DNA of 64,000 nt from NCBI GenBank assembly GCA_029747015.1, contig JAKOGI010000825.1, positions 181,001 to 245,000 of the forward strand. Direction: 5' to 3'. Source of the stretch: Carnegiea gigantea (taxonomy: Eukaryota; Streptophyta; Magnoliopsida; Caryophyllales; Cactaceae). A program made the position numbers and the translations under genes. Under the pieces are notes generated by a model. The model worked only from the letters and a program-made list of their open reading frames with translations. It did no database searches and had not been told where the DNA came from. Positions 59,340 through 64,000 of this stretch are shown piece by piece; positions within the stretch are counted from its first letter, which is position 1, and every line of letters starts with the position of its first letter.

Positions 59340-60180
59340 TTGGCTTAAACACTTCTTATAAACGGAATAAATTTGCTAACTCGTATATCGACTTCGTAAA
59401 TAGCTTAAAAGCTTCTTATAAATGTAATAAGTTTGCTAACTCGTAAATGGACTTCGCAAATAGCTTAAAAGCTTCTTATAGACGTTATAAGTTTATTAAC
59501 ACATAAATCGACTTCCTTTGAAACTTGAAAGCTTCTTAAGAACGTAATAAGCTTGTTAAATCGTAAAACAATTTCGTTTCTAACTTAAAAGCTTCGCATA
59601 AACATAACACGACTACTAACTCGCAAAATGACTTCGTCTTTAACTTAAGAAACTTCTTATAAACGTAAAACGTTTGCTAGTTTGTAAAACGACTTCATTT
59701 CTAACTTAAGAGCTTGGTATAAATGCAACACGTTTATTAACTCGTAAAACGACTTCCTTTTAGACTTAAAAGCTTCTTATAAAGGCAATAAGTTGGTTAA
59801 TACTTAAAACGACTTCACTTTAAACTTAAAAGTTTCTTATAAACATAACACGTTTACTAAATCGTAAAACGACTTAGTTTCTAACTTGAATGCTTCGCAT
59901 AAACGTAATAAGTTTACTAAATCATAAAACGACTTCGTTTTTAACTAAAAGGTTTTTTATAAACGTAATAAGGTTGCCTAATCATAAAACGTCTTTGTTT
60001 CTAACTTGAAAGCTTCGTATAAGCATAATAGGGTTGCTAAATCATAAAAACGACCTTGTTTCTAACTAAAAGGCTTCTTGTAAATGTAAAACGATTACTA
60101 ACTCATAAAAACGACTTCACTTTTTAGCTTAAAAGCTTCTTTTAAATGTAATACTTTGCTAAATCATAGATCGATACTCA
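59340..60180. repeat. 60-bp minisatellite in LTR C2 (about 14 units)
   Basis: Units of about 60 bp contain TTAAAAGCTTCTTATAAACG, then AATAAGTTTGCTAA and CGACTTCGTTT, varying by point changes. Because the period is near 60 the repeats fall almost in register over 14 successive 60-base stretches. Confidence 0.9.
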
Positions 60181-61888
60181 ATAGAGACTTAAGTAAGCAA
60201 AACACATGCAAATAAGCTAAGCTTCATAATTAGCACCTTAAGGTACTTTTTTTCGGGTCGTTTAAATCCTTTTAAACATGAGGAGGGGTCATACCCAAAC
60301 CAATGCCTTAAAAACTTTTTCGTACTCACTTTTAGCTCACTTTTAAACTTCCTAAACCTATCGACTATTCAGTCTAGTCACTAACCGAATAGTTCGACGA
60401 TTTAGGACATTTTTAGCATTTTAGACGTCCTAACACGCAAATAGTCAACTGATACATTTAAAGGCATTCTCAAGCATATAAAACGAGCTTTCTAAATGTC
60501 CTGTTTTTTTTAAAGACGTCTAAAATTTCAAGAATTAATCACATAGCACATTGCGGGAAAATAGGTTTACACATAGCACATTCATACACTTCATAGCACA
60601 GCTCAGCAGAATAAGCCACACATGGCCTCGCAGTCCACACGATTGTGGCAATTCACAACCCGAACTTCCTCCTCACACAACAATGACCACAAGATCCTCG
60701 AATCAGTCAATAGTTCTTCCTCCAGCCATCCAACTACCATACTCGGTTCAATATTGTCATACAAACGAACAATACATAAACGATCATACATCAATATAAC
60801 ATTCATGCTTAATAACCACCATAGTGTTTAAGTGTACCAGTGGATGCAATCGAGGCTTTAAAGCGACAGTTTGTTTCCCAATTCACAAATCAACATCCAT
60901 AGGCACCTTATTCCATTATAATTATTACGAATAAATTCTAAACAAGCCCAAACCAGATACCCTTAACCTTTAAACAATGTCCGACTTATTCTATAATTAT
61001 TTCAATCACTTGCCTAGCATCCTTAGGTTCCAAACATAATTTAACTAATGACCAATAATTGAATTACGCTAAAAGAACACTCTTTTTGCCAAGCACTCCT
61101 CCAATCTGCTAGGTTATCAATATTCAGCATCAATCCGACATGCATTTAACCCAATTCAATTCTGAACTTATAAATTGTCAATATGAATACTAATTCACCC
61201 AACATGATTTCCACACTCAACTTCAACATATTCTAGCTAATTGCGATAAAAACGTTGAAATTATTAGTAATTTAGGAGGAAAGGAACCCTCACCTCAATT
61301 CCAAGCTAGGGTTTTGTTTGAATGCTTTGGGCTCGACTTCCGATACCCGAGCATCTCCAATTTTCGACCTTGCTCAGTGGTCAAACGAACAGCACACGAT
61401 TCACACCTAAATTACCAAAATTCGAACCCTAGAACAAGCCTAAATGTCGGTTATCAACTTGAGATTGAATTGGGTATTTGTAGATACGAATTTTCACCCC
61501 AATTTATAGAAGATTTAAAGCAACTAGAAGCTAATTTGCATGGCCTTACCTAGGCACACATTCGAGCTTCAATTTGGCGTCCAAAACCCACCGAAAACGT
61601 GGTGCGTTCTCCTCGGTTCTGCACAAATTCAGTACCAAATGGTGGCTAGTTTATGGGGGAAGTCGAATGGGGGAAATTTGTAGCTAAAAGTGGCGAAAAT
61701 CCTCTGCAATGTCGAGCTCGAGGGTGCATGTATGGAGGAGATGAGAGAAGGAAGAAGATGAAGCAGAGAGAGAGGAGATGTCATCGGGGGGGGTGTTCAT
61801 GGGCAGCCAAAGGAAAAAGGGGGAGGGGTGTGTGCGCAAAATGACAAAAATGCCCCTCCCTCTATCATTTTGTTTTGTCCCAAACTAG

Positions 61889-61896
61889 TTTATATA
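61889..61896 (-). promoter_or_regulatory. TATA box of LTR C2
   Basis: Minus strand TATATAAA, about 390 bp from the LTR's transcriptional upstream end. Confidence 0.4.
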
Positions 61897-63552
61897 TGAC
61901 CCCGCTAGTCTAATTCGTAACCCGAATTCTAAACCCAAATCAATAATATAATCCTTCACTAACTATTCATTCCCAAATCTATCTAGGTTCAATTAAATAA
62001 TATCGAACTGCTTCTAAGGTTGACAGCCTAATCGCATTCGGGTTCCTATTCGATTTGGTACTCGTTAATAACCGTTAATAATGTTTATTAAAAATCATCA
62101 AAAGATTTTCAAAACTATTAATAATATTAATAATAATAATAATAATAGTGACATTAACATCCTTTTTAATGAAATTAACATTCATATAGGCACTTAGAAA
62201 ATAATTTTAGGTCATATCGCTAATAAAATACGGTTTTCATAGCGCAAAAAGTAACTTGATGGAATATAAAGTACGCGGGCCTTACATTAACCTTATACGT
62301 ATATACCTATATTTCTCTATTTAATCATCACTTAACTCATTTAAACATTGATAACCCAACATTATTAACTTAAGCATCGTTCAAGCCATAACCCTAATCC
62401 CTCGAGCTCATGGTCACAACTCATTCATCCATTGTATATTTCACTTTGATCTCATGATAGTATGCACTAAAATCAATCTCAACATCATTAACATAACATA
62501 ATCAAGCCCAATCTATACGCCAAACATCACCACCCTTAATACCATGTTCATCTCCAACCTCGTTTCATCCATCCAATTTCACAACCAAAATTCAAGAAAA
62601 TCTCTAATTGACATTCACAAAGGCTAAATACATCATTTAATACGAAAATTTATCATTAACAAGTAAAACTCAAATTTATGGGGGTTAGAGTTTCATACCT
62701 TTCACCCACTTAAACACACTCAAAGAGATGGAGAAAAAGAAGGTTGGGAGGATGAACTGGGCGGCGAAATCCGGCGACGATGGGCGGCGGCGTGGCGGTG
62801 TCATACGGCCGACGCACGGTGGTGGAAGGCAAGCAGAGGAGGCCAGCAAAAAGCAAAGCAAGGGCGGCGGTCTGTTATGTCGTGGGAAGCAAAGAAGGGG
62901 TTTGGGAATTTTGTTCTTTTTTTTTGGTTATACTTGTTTGTTTTCAGTTGAGATTGTTTAGTTTAAGTTTTAATTAATTATTTTTCATTTTTCTTTCTAC
63001 CCTTTAATATTTGGACACCTAATACTCGTCTGCATTTGTCTCAAATTTATCCGCACCATTTCATTTTTGTTTCAATTTTTTTCCATTCCTTATATATATA
63101 CCTATATGGATAATTGAATTAATATTTTCCACTAAAATTAATAATAAATTTTTACATCTTTTGGATGCAAATTTGGGAGAAGACATTTTCATTTTTAATT
63201 ATTAAGTCCATCTTTTTGTATACCTAACTTGCCCTTTTTATTATCGTTATATTGTTACTATATTTATTCATATATTATTATTATCATTATTATCGTTTTT
63301 CAAATCAGCCCTTTGATAATTAGGCTAATTTTTATTCAACGGGTATTCAAATATTTATTAGCACTTGAATGAATTATTTGGGAGCATGATGAGGTCCATT
63401 TTGAGGCCACATCGTCGTTTCAACCTACAATGCACAAAAATATATATACACATACAAAAAATGCTAAATTGAAATGCCGCACCCAACTTGATTAAATTAT
63501 GATTAGGATAATTTGCAGTAATTAGCATGAATCTTAGGTTTGGGCCATTACA

Positions 63553-64000
63553 GTTTCACATGATCTTATGCAGATTATTCATTATTCACTTATTTAAAGG
63601 GGACGTTTTTATGGCATTGCTAGTTTATGTTGTCGATATTGTTCTTTTCAGGAATAATACTGATTCTTGGAAATAGTTCAAAATGTATTAGGGCACATGC
63701 TTCAGTGTTAATTATCTAGGTCCTTTAAAATATGTTCTTGGCATTAAGGTTACTTGTGGACCCAAGGCATGTTCTTGAACTATCCTGCTCGATATCACAG
63801 GCTTATTAGTCAGTTGATCTATCTTACTATCACTCGACCAGACTTTACATATGTAGTTCATATAGTAAGTTAGTTTCTGCTTGCATCAAAGGAAGAATAC
63901 ATGCATGCTGCTCGATGAGTGTTACGGTATTAGAAAGTAACTACAGGACAGGGTATCTGCTTGCAAGCCGACAATAATCTTTGCTTATTTGGTTATTGTG
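63553..64000 (+). pseudogene. copia reverse transcriptase, C-terminal part, running off the window
   Basis: It continues the RT cut at 38570: YADYSLFTYLKGDVF, ALLVYVVDIVLF (the YVDD catalytic motif reads YVVD), YLGPLKYVLGIKV, then after a deletion LIYLTITRPDFTYVVH and a TTGQGICLQADNN-like start of the RNase H region. Frameshifts lie at 63563, near 63700 and near 63790. The segment between LGIKV and the LIYLTITRPD block is much shorter than usual. Confidence 0.8.

Larger units (their letters stand above)
57614..62286 (-). mobile_element. solo LTR C2 (4.67 kb) with perfect target duplication
   Basis: Begins TGTAACACCCCCAGCCC, ends GCGGGCCTTACA, and is flanked by TTAAC at 57609-57613 and 62287-62291. 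B's LTR sequence continues across it. There are no internal domains, so it is a solo LTR of unusual length. Both ends match C1. A TATATAAA on the minus strand (61889-61896) supports the minus orientation. No gene is seen; the short ORFs at 60551-61844 have no recognisable content. Confidence 0.9.

Noticed and set aside
59340..60180. CRISPR-like array of about 60-bp repeats
   Set aside because: The repeats are contiguous, variable units with no unique spacers, and the context is a plant LTR.
62728..62977. GC-rich ORFs that could be a host exon
   Set aside because: The block has a counterpart at 40880-41060 in the other LTR of B, so it is LTR sequence.

Overview
The window looks like heterochromatic, repeat-dense nuclear DNA from a flowering plant, probably a dicot. 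The evidence is plant-type 5S rRNA genes, Ty3/gypsy and Ty1/copia retrotransposons primed by initiator-Met or Asp tRNA, plant L1-type LINEs with DUF4283, zf-RVT and RNase H modules, and AT-rich intergenic sequence. I see no convincing host protein-coding gene. The only non-transposon candidate is a 47-codon membrane-protein-like ORF at 9919-10062.

Left part (1-10.5 kb). Bases 1-1266 are the last 82 bp of the body and the complete 3' LTR of a plus-strand gypsy element (F). It is inserted in the integrase of a minus-strand chromovirus-like gypsy element (A, 1267-8744), which keeps gag, protease, RT, RNase H, an extra ORF upstream of gag, the primer binding site (PBS) and a 2.56-kb 5' LTR. Then come a small hAT-like MITE, a short palindrome-rich repeat and low-complexity DNA.

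Middle part (10.5-22.7 kb). A minus-strand LINE is split by a decayed plus-strand gypsy element (E, 12193-22287). The LINE frame resumes across E and the target duplication is near-perfect (CTCAT/CTCCT). E carries a 483-bp tandem duplication inside integrase.

Right part (23.45 kb to the end). One plus-strand Ty1/copia element is spread over more than 40 kb by successive insertions. In order it holds: a truncated 3.56-kb solo LTR (C1); a 6.8-kb Athila/Tat-like element (G) that has gag and protease but no RT or integrase and itself hosts a 1.95-kb solo LTR (F2); another solo LTR (D); and a 25-kb gypsy element (B, 38571-63552). B contains eight tandem 5S rRNA genes between gag and RT, a LINE flanked by TA microsatellites, and in its 5' LTR a 4.67-kb solo LTR (C2) with a perfect TTAAC target duplication. 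The copia RT resumes at 63553 and runs off the window.

The most notable points are the 5S rDNA array embedded in retrotransposon B in place of its protease, the four-gene higher-order period in that array, a conserved acidic-tailed ORF upstream of gag in both A and B, and the gag-protease-only element G. Boundaries, target duplications and similarities were read by eye. No alignment or database search was run, and lineage names are from motif recognition.
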